A DNA stretch of 64,000 nt from Polycyclovorans sp964425915. GTDB lineage: Bacteria > Pseudomonadota > Gammaproteobacteria > Nevskiales > Nevskiaceae. The stretch is from positions 62,001 to 126,000 of the forward strand of contig CAYROO010000003.1 in NCBI GenBank assembly GCA_964425915.1, given 5' to 3'. Shown one piece after another: positions 24,415 through 32,555 of the stretch. Positions within the stretch are counted from its first letter, which is position 1. The number at the start of each line of letters is the position of its first letter. The translations under genes were made by a program, and so were the position numbers. The notes below the pieces were generated by a model. It ran no database searches and had not been told where the DNA came from. It saw nothing but the letters and a program-made list of their open reading frames with translations.

Positions 24415-26142
24415 ATGAGTCTCTGGCTTTCCGGCATCGGGGTCTCGCGCGGCATCGCCATCGCGCGGATCCAGAAGCTCCATGGTGCCGATCTGGAGAC
24501 ACCGGAGTTCACGCTCACCGGTGACCAGGTCGAGCCCGAGATCGCGCGTTTCTATGCGGCGGTTCAGCGCGCGCGGGAACAGCTACGGCAGGTGCGCAGC
24601 CAGATTCCGAGCGGCACCCCGGATGATATCGGCGCCTTCATCGACACCCATCTGCTGATGATGGACGACCGCTCCATCACCGAAGCCACGGTCCAGCTGA
24701 TCCGTGACCAGAAGCTCAACGCCGAAGCCGCCCTGCGGCGCTCACGCGATGCACTGGTGGACGTCTTCGAGCAGATGGACGACGCCTATCTGCGCACCCG
24801 CAAGGACGATGTCGAACATGTCTGCGGTCGCATCCTGCGCATCCTGCTGAAAAGTGAGCGGCAGTTGCCCAGCAAGGGCGAAAGTGGCGAGTCCGGCATC
24901 ATCGTCGCCGACGACATCACCCCGGCCGACATCATCCTGCTGGCGCAACAGAATGTCGCCGCCTTCGTCACCGAGTACGGCGGGCCGCTGTCGCACACCG
25001 CCATTCTCGCGCGCTCGCTCGGCATTCCCGCCATCGTCGGCCTGCGCGATGCCCGGCGCCTGCTGCGCGACGGCGAATGGGCCATCGTCGACGGCGAGCC
25101 CGGACACCTGATTGCTGATCCCGACCCGGACGCGATCCAGACCTACCGCGACAAACAGACCGCCCAGGCCGCTTACCGGGCCGGACTGGTGAAGCTCAAG
25201 GGCGAACCGGCCGTATCCGAGGACGGGGTGCGCTGTCACCTGCTGGCCAACATCGAGATGGCCGCGGATGCCGCCGAGGCCACCGCCAACGGTGCCGAAG
25301 GTGTCGGCCTGTACCGGACTGAATTCCTGTACATGAACCGCAAGACCCTGCCCACCGAAGAAGAACAGTACGAGGCCTATGCCAGCATCGTCTCGGTGGT
25401 GAAGGGGCCGATCACCATCCGCACGCTCGATCTCGGTGCCGACAAACAGGTCGACTCCGGCCGCAGCCAAGGTCCCACCCCCAACAATCCGGCGCTGGGC
25501 CTGCGCGCCATTCGCCTGTGTCTGAAGGAGCCGGAGCTGTTTCGCACCCAGGTACGGGCGCTATTGCGCGCTTCGCGCCATGGCCACATGCAGATCATGC
25601 TGCCGATGATCTCCAGCCTGCAGGAATTCCGGCAGGCACTGGCGCTCATTGACGAAGCCCGCAACGCCTTGCGTCGCGAGGGCCATGTCATGGCCGAGGA
25701 CATCCCAGTGGGTGCGATGATCGAAGTGCCGGCGGCGGCCATCGCCGCACCCATCCTCGCCCAGCAGGCACGGTTTTTCTCCATCGGCACCAATGACCTG
25801 ATCCAGTACACGCTGGCCATCGACCGCGTCGACGACGAGGTCAACTATCTGTACGACCCGTTGCACCCTGCGGTACTGCGACTGATCCAGATGACCATCG
25901 AGGCCGGCGTTCAGGGTGGCATTCCGGTGGCCATGTGCGGCGAGATGGCCGGTGACCCCAAGTACACCCGTCTGCTGCTGGGGCTGGGCCTCACCGAATT
26001 CTCCATGCACCCGGCCAGCGTGCTGGAGGTGAAGCGCATCATCCGCGAGTCGCGGGTCCACGATCTGCGTCGCAAGGTGCGCCGGCTGATGGTCAGCACC
26101 GACCCCGCCGAAATGCACGACATGATCGTCGACCTGGGCTGA
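24415..26142 (+). CDS. ptsI: Phosphoenolpyruvate-protein phosphotransferase (enzyme I)
   Basis: 575 residues, the standard EI length, with no N-terminal GAF domain, so not PtsP. The start gives MSLWLSGIGVSRGIAIARI. The phospho-His is His194 in GGPLSHTAILARSLGIPAIVG. The PEP-binding TIM barrel shows GVGLYRTEFLYM, LRAIRLCL and the GEMAGDP motif near the C-terminus. It starts the phosphorelay PEP to EI to HPr to EIIA proteins. Last gene of the rpoN-PTS run. Confidence 0.95.
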   Translation: MSLWLSGIGVSRGIAIARIQKLHGADLETPEFTLTGDQVEPEIARFYAAVQRAREQLRQVRSQIPSGTPDDIGAFIDTHLLMMDDRSITEATVQLIRDQKLNAEAALRRSRDALVDVFEQMDDAYLRTRKDDVEHVCGRILRILLKSERQLPSKGESGESGIIVADDITPADIILLAQQNVAAFVTEYGGPLSHTAILARSLGIPAIVGLRDARRLLRDGEWAIVDGEPGHLIADPDPDAIQTYRDKQTAQAAYRAGLVKLKGEPAVSEDGVRCHLLANIEMAADAAEATANGAEGVGLYRTEFLYMNRKTLPTEEEQYEAYASIVSVVKGPITIRTLDLGADKQVDSGRSQGPTPNNPALGLRAIRLCLKEPELFRTQVRALLRASRHGHMQIMLPMISSLQEFRQALALIDEARNALRREGHVMAEDIPVGAMIEVPAAAIAAPILAQQARFFSIGTNDLIQYTLAIDRVDDEVNYLYDPLHPAVLRLIQMTIEAGVQGGIPVAMCGEMAGDPKYTRLLLGLGLTEFSMHPASVLEVKRIIRESRVHDLRRKVRRLMVSTDPAEMHDMIVDLG

Positions 26143-26146
26143 GTTT

Positions 26147-26168
26147 TATATTCCATTATAGGAATATA
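26147..26168 (+). promoter_or_regulatory. AT-rich perfect inverted repeat, candidate CysB-type operator
   Basis: TATATTCC at 26147-26154 and GGAATATA at 26161-26168 with a 6-nt spacer, in a conspicuously AT-rich stretch. It lies about 20 bp upstream of a candidate -35 box and about 80 bp before the yezD start. A LysR-type activator such as CysB is likely from the downstream genes; the binding protein is inferred. Confidence 0.55.
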
Positions 26169-26181
26169 TTTTTCTCCATAA

Positions 26182-26196
26182 ATTCGTTGAGGGAAT
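26182..26196 (+). promoter_or_regulatory. Second ATTC-N7-GAAT half-site pair
   Basis: ATTC at 26182-26185 and GAAT at 26193-26196. It repeats the ATTCC/GGAAT theme of the dyad just upstream and overlaps the candidate -35 box. Confidence 0.35.
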
Positions 26197-26215
26197 AATC
26201 CTTTGAGCGTACTGT
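26187..26215 (+). promoter_or_regulatory. Candidate promoter of the sulfate-uptake operon
   Basis: TTGAGG at 26187-26192 and TACTGT at 26210-26215, spacer 17 bp. A start near 26222 would leave a leader of roughly 23 nt before yezD. The weak -10 fits an activator-dependent promoter. Confidence 0.4.
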
Positions 26216-26244
26216 GCGCGTCGTGATCTCCCGATGACCCCTCA

Positions 26245-26412
26245 ATGAACACCAATGTCGCACCGAAGCTTGACCCTCGCCTGACCGAGAATACCCTCAG
26301 GCGATTGTCTGAAGCGCTGGCAGGGCTTCACTTCGGCGCGCTTGAAATCACGGTGCATGACGGCCGCATCGTACAAATCGAGCGTCGTGAAAAGCTGCGA
26401 CTGACGGACTGA
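26245..26412 (+). CDS. YezD family (DUF2292) small protein
   Basis: 55 residues. The C-terminal half reads ALAGLHFGALEITVHDGRIVQIERREKLRL, matching the small YezD/DUF2292 family, whose members often sit before sulfate or sulfur-assimilation genes. The N-terminal part (MNTNVAPKLDPRLTENTLRRLSE) is helical and charged. No cysteine or membrane segment. The biochemical role is unknown; position as first gene of the sulfate operon suggests a regulatory or accessory role in sulfur supply. Ribosome-binding site is weak. Confidence 0.8.
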   Translation: MNTNVAPKLDPRLTENTLRRLSEALAGLHFGALEITVHDGRIVQIERREKLRLTD

Positions 26413-26498
26413 CGTCTACGCGCGGCCACCTGGCTTTTTTATTCCCAATCTAGAGCTGACCGGACCACCGGAGGTTCTCGTGACAACCGGAGTCTGTC

Positions 26499-27785
26499 AT
26501 GAGGCCTTTCGCCTTCGTTTCCGCCGTGCTGGTCACGGCACTGGGATTTCCCGTCGCAGCGCAACCCGCAGAGACGGCACCCACCCTTGAGCAGCTGGAT
26601 CAGCAGCTCCGCATTCTGGAGCGCAAACTCGAGCTCGCCGCCGAGGCGGCTACAGCCGAATCTGCCACCCGCCCCCAGGTCAGCGCCGATCGCAGCGGAT
26701 TGAGAATCACGGCGGGCAGCACTGAATTTCGCCTACGCGGCCTGCTCCAACTGGACGGCCGCTGGTTCACCGGTGAGGGCGGGGCCCAGCTCCCGGACAG
26801 CTTCGTGTTCCGCCGCGTCCGCCCGACGTTCCAGGGCACGCTGGGGAAGGGCATCGGCTTTCGATTCACACCCGAGCTGGCGGGCGACACCACCACCCTG
26901 ATCGACGCCTATCTCGATGTCGCCGTCACAGAATCGGTAACGCTGCGCGCCGGCAAGGTAAAGGGTCCGGTCGGGCTTGAACGCCTGCAAAGCGCCACTG
27001 ACCTCGCTTTCGTCGAGCGTGGCCTTCCCACCGAACTGGCCCCCAATCGCGAAGTGGGTGTGCAGGCGCAGGGTGGGCAACGACTGCAGTGGGTGCTTGG
27101 GATCTACAACGGCACCGCGGATGGCAGCAATGGTCCGGCCAGTGACGTCGACAATCGCAAGGAAGTGGCGGCACGACTGTTTTACCAACTGTCCCCGCAC
27201 ATCGGCTTCGGCATCGCCGGCAGCACCGGCAGCAAACGTGGCGATACCCAACTGCCCCGCTACCGCAGTCCGGGCCAGAACCGCATCACCAGCTATGTGG
27301 CAGGGGCGACCTTCGATGGCCGCCACACGCGCATCTCGCCGCAGGCCTACGCCTACCGGGGCCCTGTCGGTCTGCTCGCCGAGTACATCCTGTCGGAGCA
27401 GGCGCTATCGATCGGTGGCAGCGCGGATACGCTGACCCACAGCGCCTGGCAGGTGGTGGGCCGCTACGTGCTCACGGGCGAGCAGGCGAGCTTCGCCACT
27501 CTGGTCCCCGCTCGTGACTACGGCGTCGGAAAGCCGGGCTGGGGCGGCTGGGAGCTGGTGGCCAGAGTCGGACAGCTGACGCTGGACGACGACGCGGACG
27601 CGCTCGGTTATGTGGCCGCAACCGAGGAACAGTCCCTCGACAACGTCGGCATCGGCGTCAACTGGTATCTCGATCGCAACGTCCGCTTCGCGGCCAACTA
27701 CGACGTGACCCGCTTCAAGAGCTTCTCGGGACCCGACCGACCCGACGAACACGCCCTGTTCACGCGGCTGCAGCTCGCGTTCTGA
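26499..27785 (+). CDS. Phosphate/sulfate-selective porin O/P-like outer-membrane protein
   Basis: 428 residues, with GGAG 6 nt before the start. The signal peptide (about 1-22, ending PVAAQ) is followed by a short coiled coil (LEQLDQQLRILERKLELAAEA), as in OprP/OprO. Porin O/P-type strands come next (FRLRGLLQLDGRWFTGEGG; FVFRRVRPTFQGTLGKGIGFRFTPEL; LRAGKVKGPVGLERLQSATDLAFVERGLP) and the C-terminus is LQLAF, ending in Phe as expected for a barrel. It lies directly before the sulfate-binding protein gene, so its likely cargo is sulfate; that is inference. Confidence 0.85.
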   Translation: MRPFAFVSAVLVTALGFPVAAQPAETAPTLEQLDQQLRILERKLELAAEAATAESATRPQVSADRSGLRITAGSTEFRLRGLLQLDGRWFTGEGGAQLPDSFVFRRVRPTFQGTLGKGIGFRFTPELAGDTTTLIDAYLDVAVTESVTLRAGKVKGPVGLERLQSATDLAFVERGLPTELAPNREVGVQAQGGQRLQWVLGIYNGTADGSNGPASDVDNRKEVAARLFYQLSPHIGFGIAGSTGSKRGDTQLPRYRSPGQNRITSYVAGATFDGRHTRISPQAYAYRGPVGLLAEYILSEQALSIGGSADTLTHSAWQVVGRYVLTGEQASFATLVPARDYGVGKPGWGGWELVARVGQLTLDDDADALGYVAATEEQSLDNVGIGVNWYLDRNVRFAANYDVTRFKSFSGPDRPDEHALFTRLQLAF

Positions 27786-27812
27786 AAGCCCACAACCCGT
27801 TAAGGATTGATC

Positions 27813-28805
27813 ATGAAACTGAAAGCCCTCATTGCCGCTGCCCTGCTCCCTGCGAGTGCCCATGCGGCCCACTACGAACTCCTCAATGTCAGCTACGACC
27901 CTACCCGCGAGCTCTACACCGAGTTCAACCAGGCCTTCGCCGCCCATCTGAAGGCCACCACCGGCGACACCGTGACCATCCAGCAATCGCACGGCGGTGC
28001 CGGCAAACAGGCGCGCGCCGTGATCGACGGGCTCGCCGCCGATGTCGTCACCCTGGCGCTGGCCTATGACATTGATGCCATCGCCGAACGCACCGGCAAA
28101 ATCCCGCCCGATTGGCAGTCGCGACTGCCGCACAACAGCGCACCGTACACCTCCACCATCGTGTTCCTGGTGCGCAAGGGCAACCCGAAGAACATTCAGG
28201 ACTGGGATGACCTGGTGAAGCCCGGCATCGGCATCATCACCCCCAACCCGAAGACCTCGGGAGGCGCCCGCTGGAACTACCTCGCAGCCTACGCCTACGC
28301 ACTGCGTCACAACGACGACGACGACGCCAAGGCAAAAGCCTTCGTCGGCAAGCTGCTGGCCAACGTGCCGGTCCTCGATACCGGCGCCCGCGGCGCGACC
28401 ACGACGTTCGTTCAGCGGGGCATCGGGGATGTGCTGCTGGCCTGGGAAAACGAAGCCTTCCTCGCCATCAACGAACTGGGCCCGGACAAGTTTGAAATCG
28501 TGGTGCCGTCGCTGTCGATCCTCGCCGAACCGCCCGTGACCGTGGTCGACGGCAATACCAGGCGAAAGAAGACAACGGCTGTCGCCAAGGCTTACCTCGA
28601 CTATCTGTACTCCGCCGAGGGTCAGCGGCTGGCGGCCAAGCACTACTACCGGCCGGTCAAACCCGAGGACGCCGACCCCGCCGATCTCGCCCGCTTTCCG
28701 GCGCTCGAACTGATCACGGTCGATTCGGTGTTCGGCGGCTGGCAGAAGGCCCAGAAGACACACTTTGCCGACGGCGGGGTGTTTGACCAGATCTACCAGC
28801 CCTAA
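27813..28805 (+). CDS. sbp: Periplasmic sulfate-binding protein
   Basis: 330 residues from the ATG at 27813, which has AAGGA 6 nt upstream; the TTG two codons earlier is less likely. Signal peptide to about residue 18 (ASAHA). Family text includes LLNVSYDPTRELYTEFN, QQSHGGAGKQARAVIDGL, VTLALAYDIDAIAE, NPKTSGGARWNYLAAY and DTGARGATTTFVQRGIGDVLLAWENE. It delivers sulfate (possibly thiosulfate) to the CysTWA transporter that follows. Confidence 0.96.
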   Translation: MKLKALIAAALLPASAHAAHYELLNVSYDPTRELYTEFNQAFAAHLKATTGDTVTIQQSHGGAGKQARAVIDGLAADVVTLALAYDIDAIAERTGKIPPDWQSRLPHNSAPYTSTIVFLVRKGNPKNIQDWDDLVKPGIGIITPNPKTSGGARWNYLAAYAYALRHNDDDDAKAKAFVGKLLANVPVLDTGARGATTTFVQRGIGDVLLAWENEAFLAINELGPDKFEIVVPSLSILAEPPVTVVDGNTRRKKTTAVAKAYLDYLYSAEGQRLAAKHYYRPVKPEDADPADLARFPALELITVDSVFGGWQKAQKTHFADGGVFDQIYQP

Positions 28806-28814
28806 GGCACTGAC

Positions 28815-29657
28815 ATGCCCCTGCGCACCGCACACCGACGACGCTCGGCCCTACCCGGCCGAGGCCTGACGCTCGGCGTCACCCTCACCTATCTGTCGCT
28901 GATCGTCCTCATCCCGCTGGCGGCGGTCTTCTTCAAGACCGCCGAGTTGGGCTGGGAAGGCTTCTGGGACATCCTCAGCCGTCCGCGGGTGTTGAACGCC
29001 CTGCGGCTGAGCTTCGGAACTGCCTTGGTGGCCGCGCTCATCAACGTGGTCTTTGGCCTGCTGGTGGCCTGGGTCTTCGTGCGCTACCGCTTTCCCGGCA
29101 AGCGCTTGCTGGACGCCTTCATTGATCTGCCGTTCGCCTTGCCGACCGCTGTCGCGGGCATCGCACTGACCGGCCTATACGCGGGCAACGGCTGGGTCGG
29201 TCAGTACCTGGAACCGATGGGGATCAAGGTGGCCTTCGCGCCACTGGGCATCGTTGTCGCGCTGACCTTCATCGGTCTTCCTTTCGTGGTGCGGACTGTG
29301 CAGCCCGTGCTGGAAGATGCCGAAGCCGCATTGGAGGAAGCCGCCGCATCGCTCGGTGCGACCCGCTGGCAAACCATCACCCGGGTGATCTTCCCCACCA
29401 TCCTGCCGGCCCTGCTGACCGGCTTTGCCCTCGCCTTCGCGCGCGGCGTCGGGGAGTACGGATCGGTGATTTTTATCGCGGGCAACCTGCCCAATGTGAG
29501 CGAGATCGCGCCGCTGCTGATCGTCATCCGCCTGGAGGAGTTCGACTACGCCGGCGCGACCGCCATCGCCGCCGCCATGCTGATCATCGCCTTCGCCCTG
29601 CTGGTGGTGATCAACCTGTTACAGAACTGGGCCCGCCGTCGGGGAGAAAAGCTGTGA
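28815..29657 (+). CDS. cysT: Sulfate ABC transporter permease CysT
   Basis: 280 residues with about six hydrophobic helices. The permease EAA loop is EEAAASLGATRWQTITRVIFPTILPALLTG, which docks on CysA. GRGLTLGVTLTYLSLIVLIPLAAVF at the N-terminus and GVGEYGSVIFIAGN are typical of CysT/CysU. It forms the membrane channel with CysW. Its stop overlaps the cysW GTG start. Confidence 0.96.
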   Translation: MPLRTAHRRRSALPGRGLTLGVTLTYLSLIVLIPLAAVFFKTAELGWEGFWDILSRPRVLNALRLSFGTALVAALINVVFGLLVAWVFVRYRFPGKRLLDAFIDLPFALPTAVAGIALTGLYAGNGWVGQYLEPMGIKVAFAPLGIVVALTFIGLPFVVRTVQPVLEDAEAALEEAAASLGATRWQTITRVIFPTILPALLTGFALAFARGVGEYGSVIFIAGNLPNVSEIAPLLIVIRLEEFDYAGATAIAAAMLIIAFALLVVINLLQNWARRRGEKL

Positions 29658-30571
29658 AGCCCATCGACCATTCTCTGCAGGACTTGCCTGCACTGCCGCC
29701 GGGCGTTGCACCCAGTGGCCCATTGATGACCCGGAACGCGGCCCTTTCCGAACCCGCCTGGGTGCAATGGACGCTGGTGTCGGTGGCGATCCTGTTCCTG
29801 GCGTTCTTTCTGTTTCTGCCCTTGGTCAGCGTGTTCGTCGAAGCCCTGCGAAACGGGTGGCACACCTACCTTGATGCGCTCAGCACGCCAGATGCATTGG
29901 CGGCGGTGCGCCTGACCCTGCTGGCGGCCGCGATCGCCGTCCCGCTCAACCTGGTGTTCGGAGTCTCGGCTGCCTGGGCCATCACCAAGTTCGATTTCCC
30001 GGGAAAGAACCTTCTGATCGCCCTGATTGATCTGCCATTCTCGGTATCGCCCGTGGTGGCAGGCCTGATCTACGTCCTCGTGTTCGGCGCACAGGGATGG
30101 TTCGGTCCCTGGCTGCTGGAGCACGACATCACGATCATCTTCGCGGTGCCGGGCATCGTGCTGGCCACGCTTTTCGTCACCTTTCCCTTCATCGCCCGGG
30201 AACTGATCCCACTGATGCAGGCACAGGGGACGGATGATGAACAGGCGGCCGTGTCCCTCGGTGCCAGCGGCTGGCAAACGTTCTGGCACGTCACGCTGCC
30301 CAACATCAAATGGGGTCTGCTGTACGGCGTACTGCTGTGCAACGCCCGCGCCATGGGTGAGTTCGGCGCCGTCAGTGTGGTGTCCGGCCATATCCGGGGC
30401 CAGACCAACACCCTGCCGCTGCATGTCGAAATTCTCTACAACGAGTACGCCTTCTCGGCCGCATTCGCCGTCGCCTCGCTGCTGGCCAGCCTGGCACTGG
30501 TGACGCTCGCCGCCAAAACCTGGCTGGAGCATCGCTATGTCGATGAACTCGCCGCCGCCCGCCGTCACTGA
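29654..30571 (+). CDS. cysW: Sulfate ABC transporter permease CysW
   Basis: 305 residues from a GTG overlapping the cysT stop (GTGA). About six hydrophobic helices. The EAA loop is EQAAVSLGASGWQTFWHVTLPNIKWGLLYG, and the CysW signature AMGEFGAVSVVSGHIRGQTNTLPLHVEILYNEY is clear. The first 30 residues are longer than in many homologues, so a downstream ATG (in PLMTRNA) is a possible alternative start. Confidence 0.96.
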   Translation: MKPIDHSLQDLPALPPGVAPSGPLMTRNAALSEPAWVQWTLVSVAILFLAFFLFLPLVSVFVEALRNGWHTYLDALSTPDALAAVRLTLLAAAIAVPLNLVFGVSAAWAITKFDFPGKNLLIALIDLPFSVSPVVAGLIYVLVFGAQGWFGPWLLEHDITIIFAVPGIVLATLFVTFPFIARELIPLMQAQGTDDEQAAVSLGASGWQTFWHVTLPNIKWGLLYGVLLCNARAMGEFGAVSVVSGHIRGQTNTLPLHVEILYNEYAFSAAFAVASLLASLALVTLAAKTWLEHRYVDELAAARRH

Positions 30572-30589
30572 GGCTTGGAGCCCCGCATC

Positions 30590-31708
30590 ATGGATATTCA
30601 CGTACGTCAGATTCACAAGGACTTCGGCAACTTCAAGGCGCTGGATGGCGTTGACCTCGATATCAGCAGCGGAGAGCTGGTCGCATTGCTCGGACCTTCC
30701 GGTTCCGGCAAGACCACGTTGCTGCGGGTCATCGCCGGACTCGAGTTCGCCGATCATGGACAGGTTCGCTTCGGCAACACCGACATGGCACAGGTGCCGG
30801 TGCGCGAACGTCAGGTCGGCTTTGTCTTTCAGCACTACGCCCTGTTCCGTCACATGACGGTGCTCGACAACGTGTCGTTCGGCCTTAAGGTCCGCCGGCC
30901 CCGTCCGGCTGCCGCCGCCATCCGCGCGCGCGCTTTGGACCTGCTCCGGCTGGTGCAGCTCGACGGCCTTGAGCATCGCTATCCGGCGCAATTGTCGGGT
31001 GGGCAGCGGCAACGCGTGGCACTGGCGCGCGCGCTGGCCATCGACCCCAAAGTGCTGCTGCTCGACGAGCCCTTCGGCGCGCTGGACGCGAAAGTACGCA
31101 AGGACCTGCGCCGGTGGCTGCGCGAACTGCATGCGCAAACGGGCGTCACCACCCTGTTCGTCACGCATGATCAGGAGGAGGCGCTGGAACTCGCGGATCG
31201 CGTGGTCATCATGAACCGCGGCCGGATCGAACAGCAGGGCGCCGTCGATGAGGTCTACGAGCGGCCGGCCTCACCGTTCGTGTTCGACTTTCTGGGCGGC
31301 ACCAATATCGTGCCGGTGAAGGTCCATTCCGATCACGTTCGGATCGGCGACACCGCCCTCGCACTGAACGTCGATGGTGATCACCCCGAAGGACCGGCCC
31401 ACCTCTATGTGCGCCCTGGCGACATCCGCGTCGCCAGCGATGGCGCCGGCGCTCTGGATGCAACCGTGGGGGACGTCCATCGCAGCGGACCGCTGCTGCG
31501 GTTCCAGGCCCGTTTGGCGCTTACGGGAACCCCGATCACGGTCGAGTTGCCGCATCTGCACCACGACGTCGCGGCCATTCGCCCCGGTGCCACGGTGCCC
31601 TTGCGCCTTCTGCAGTACAGCCTTTATCCGCCACCACCGGCCACCACCGAGCGGCCGCCGGATGCCCTTGGGGTGGCGGCCAGCCGATCCCGCGGGCGAT
31701 TCGGTTGA
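30590..31708 (+). CDS. cysA: Sulfate ABC transporter ATP-binding protein CysA
   Basis: 372 residues from the ATG at 30590, with GGAG upstream. Walker A GPSGSGKTT (about 35-43), Q loop FVFQHYALF, signature LSGGQRQRVALARAL, Walker B VLLLDEPFGALD and H loop FVTHDQEEA are all present. The C-terminal TOBE-like regulatory domain begins after about residue 240. It powers uptake of sulfate or thiosulfate through CysTW. Last gene of the operon; no terminator found directly after it. Confidence 0.96.
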   Translation: MDIHVRQIHKDFGNFKALDGVDLDISSGELVALLGPSGSGKTTLLRVIAGLEFADHGQVRFGNTDMAQVPVRERQVGFVFQHYALFRHMTVLDNVSFGLKVRRPRPAAAAIRARALDLLRLVQLDGLEHRYPAQLSGGQRQRVALARALAIDPKVLLLDEPFGALDAKVRKDLRRWLRELHAQTGVTTLFVTHDQEEALELADRVVIMNRGRIEQQGAVDEVYERPASPFVFDFLGGTNIVPVKVHSDHVRIGDTALALNVDGDHPEGPAHLYVRPGDIRVASDGAGALDATVGDVHRSGPLLRFQARLALTGTPITVELPHLHHDVAAIRPGATVPLRLLQYSLYPPPPATTERPPDALGVAASRSRGRFG

Positions 31709-31797
31709 ACCGACTTAGAAAAACAGGTTCTGACATTAAGCCTTGAGCCGGCGTCATCGCCACCCATCATCGACCTCTTACCACCTAGGAGCACACC

Positions 31798-32433
31798 ATG
31801 AGCCTACGACTGGGCGACACCGCCCCCGATTTCGAAGCCGACACCACCGAAGGCCGCATCCGCTTCCACGACTGGGCAGGCGACCACTGGGTCGTGCTGT
31901 TCTCCCACCCCAAGAACTACACGCCGGTGTGCACCACCGAGCTGGGCTACACCGCCAAATTGAAGGGTGAATTCGAGAAACGGCGGGTCAAGGCCATCGG
32001 CCTGTCGGTGGACAAACTGGAAGACCATCACGGCTGGAGCCGGGACATCGAGGAAACCCAGGGTGCCGCCCTGAATTTTCCGCTGATCGCTGACGCCGAC
32101 CGCAAGGTCTCCGACCTCTACGACATGATCCACCCCAACGCCAGCGACACCCTCACGGTGCGCAGCGTGTTCGTGATCGATCCGAAGAAAAAGGTGCGGC
32201 TCACACTCACCTACCCGGCCAGCACCGGCCGCAACTTCGACGAGATCCTGCGGGTGATCGACTCGCTGCAGCTCACCGATGGACACAAGGTGGCCACGCC
32301 GGTGAACTGGCGGAAAGGCGACGACGTGATCATCGTGCCCGCAGTGAACAACGAGGATGCCAAGAAACTCTTCCCCGACGGCTGGAAGGAACTCAAACCC
32401 TATCTGCGGCTGGTGCCGGATCCGAAGGCCTGA
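31798..32433 (+). CDS. Peroxiredoxin, Prx6 (1-Cys) type
   Basis: 211 residues with TAGGAG before the start. The active site is HPKNYTPVCTTELG, with the peroxidatic Cys in PVCTTE. The long C-terminal domain (GHKVATPVNWRKGDDVIIVP...DAKKLFPDGWKELKPYLRLVPDP) marks the Prx6 subfamily. It reduces H2O2 and alkyl hydroperoxides. It follows the sulfate operon after an 89-bp gap and may have its own promoter; a strong terminator follows. Confidence 0.94.
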   Translation: MSLRLGDTAPDFEADTTEGRIRFHDWAGDHWVVLFSHPKNYTPVCTTELGYTAKLKGEFEKRRVKAIGLSVDKLEDHHGWSRDIEETQGAALNFPLIADADRKVSDLYDMIHPNASDTLTVRSVFVIDPKKKVRLTLTYPASTGRNFDEILRVIDSLQLTDGHKVATPVNWRKGDDVIIVPAVNNEDAKKLFPDGWKELKPYLRLVPDPKA

Positions 32434-32454
32434 CCGGCAGCGGTGCGGACCCAC

Positions 32455-32481
32455 GGGCAGCCCTCGGGCTGCCCACTTTTT
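32455..32481 (+). terminator. Rho-independent terminator after the peroxiredoxin gene
   Basis: GGGCAGCCC at 32455-32463 and GGGCTGCCC at 32466-32474 form a tight hairpin, followed by ACTTTTT. It separates the peroxiredoxin gene from the tetR promoter. Confidence 0.9.
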
Positions 32482-32492
32482 GCGCCATTCAC

Positions 32493-32505
32493 TGACGTTA
32501 TGACA
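32493..32505 (+). promoter_or_regulatory. Upstream operator-like repeat of the tetR promoter
   Basis: TGACGTTATGACA, an imperfect copy of TGACGTTGTGTCA found 37 bp downstream. A probable second TetR-family binding site. Confidence 0.45.
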
Positions 32506-32520
32506 TTTATTTGACGACTG

Positions 32521-32549
32521 TTGACTTGCTGACGTTGTGTCAGTAGATT
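32521..32549 (+). promoter_or_regulatory. Sigma-70 promoter of the tetR-efflux operon
   Basis: TTGACT at 32521-32526 and TAGATT at 32544-32549 with a 17-bp spacer. The predicted start point falls at or next to the tetR ATG (32556), so the mRNA may be leaderless. Confidence 0.65.
32529..32543 (+). promoter_or_regulatory. Probable TetR operator inside the promoter spacer
   Basis: CTGAC-GTTGT-GTCAG, a perfect 5-bp-arm dyad filling the space between the -35 and -10 boxes. Binding here would block RNA polymerase, the expected autorepression by the adjacent TetR-family protein. Confidence 0.6.
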
Positions 32550-32555
32550 CGCCGC

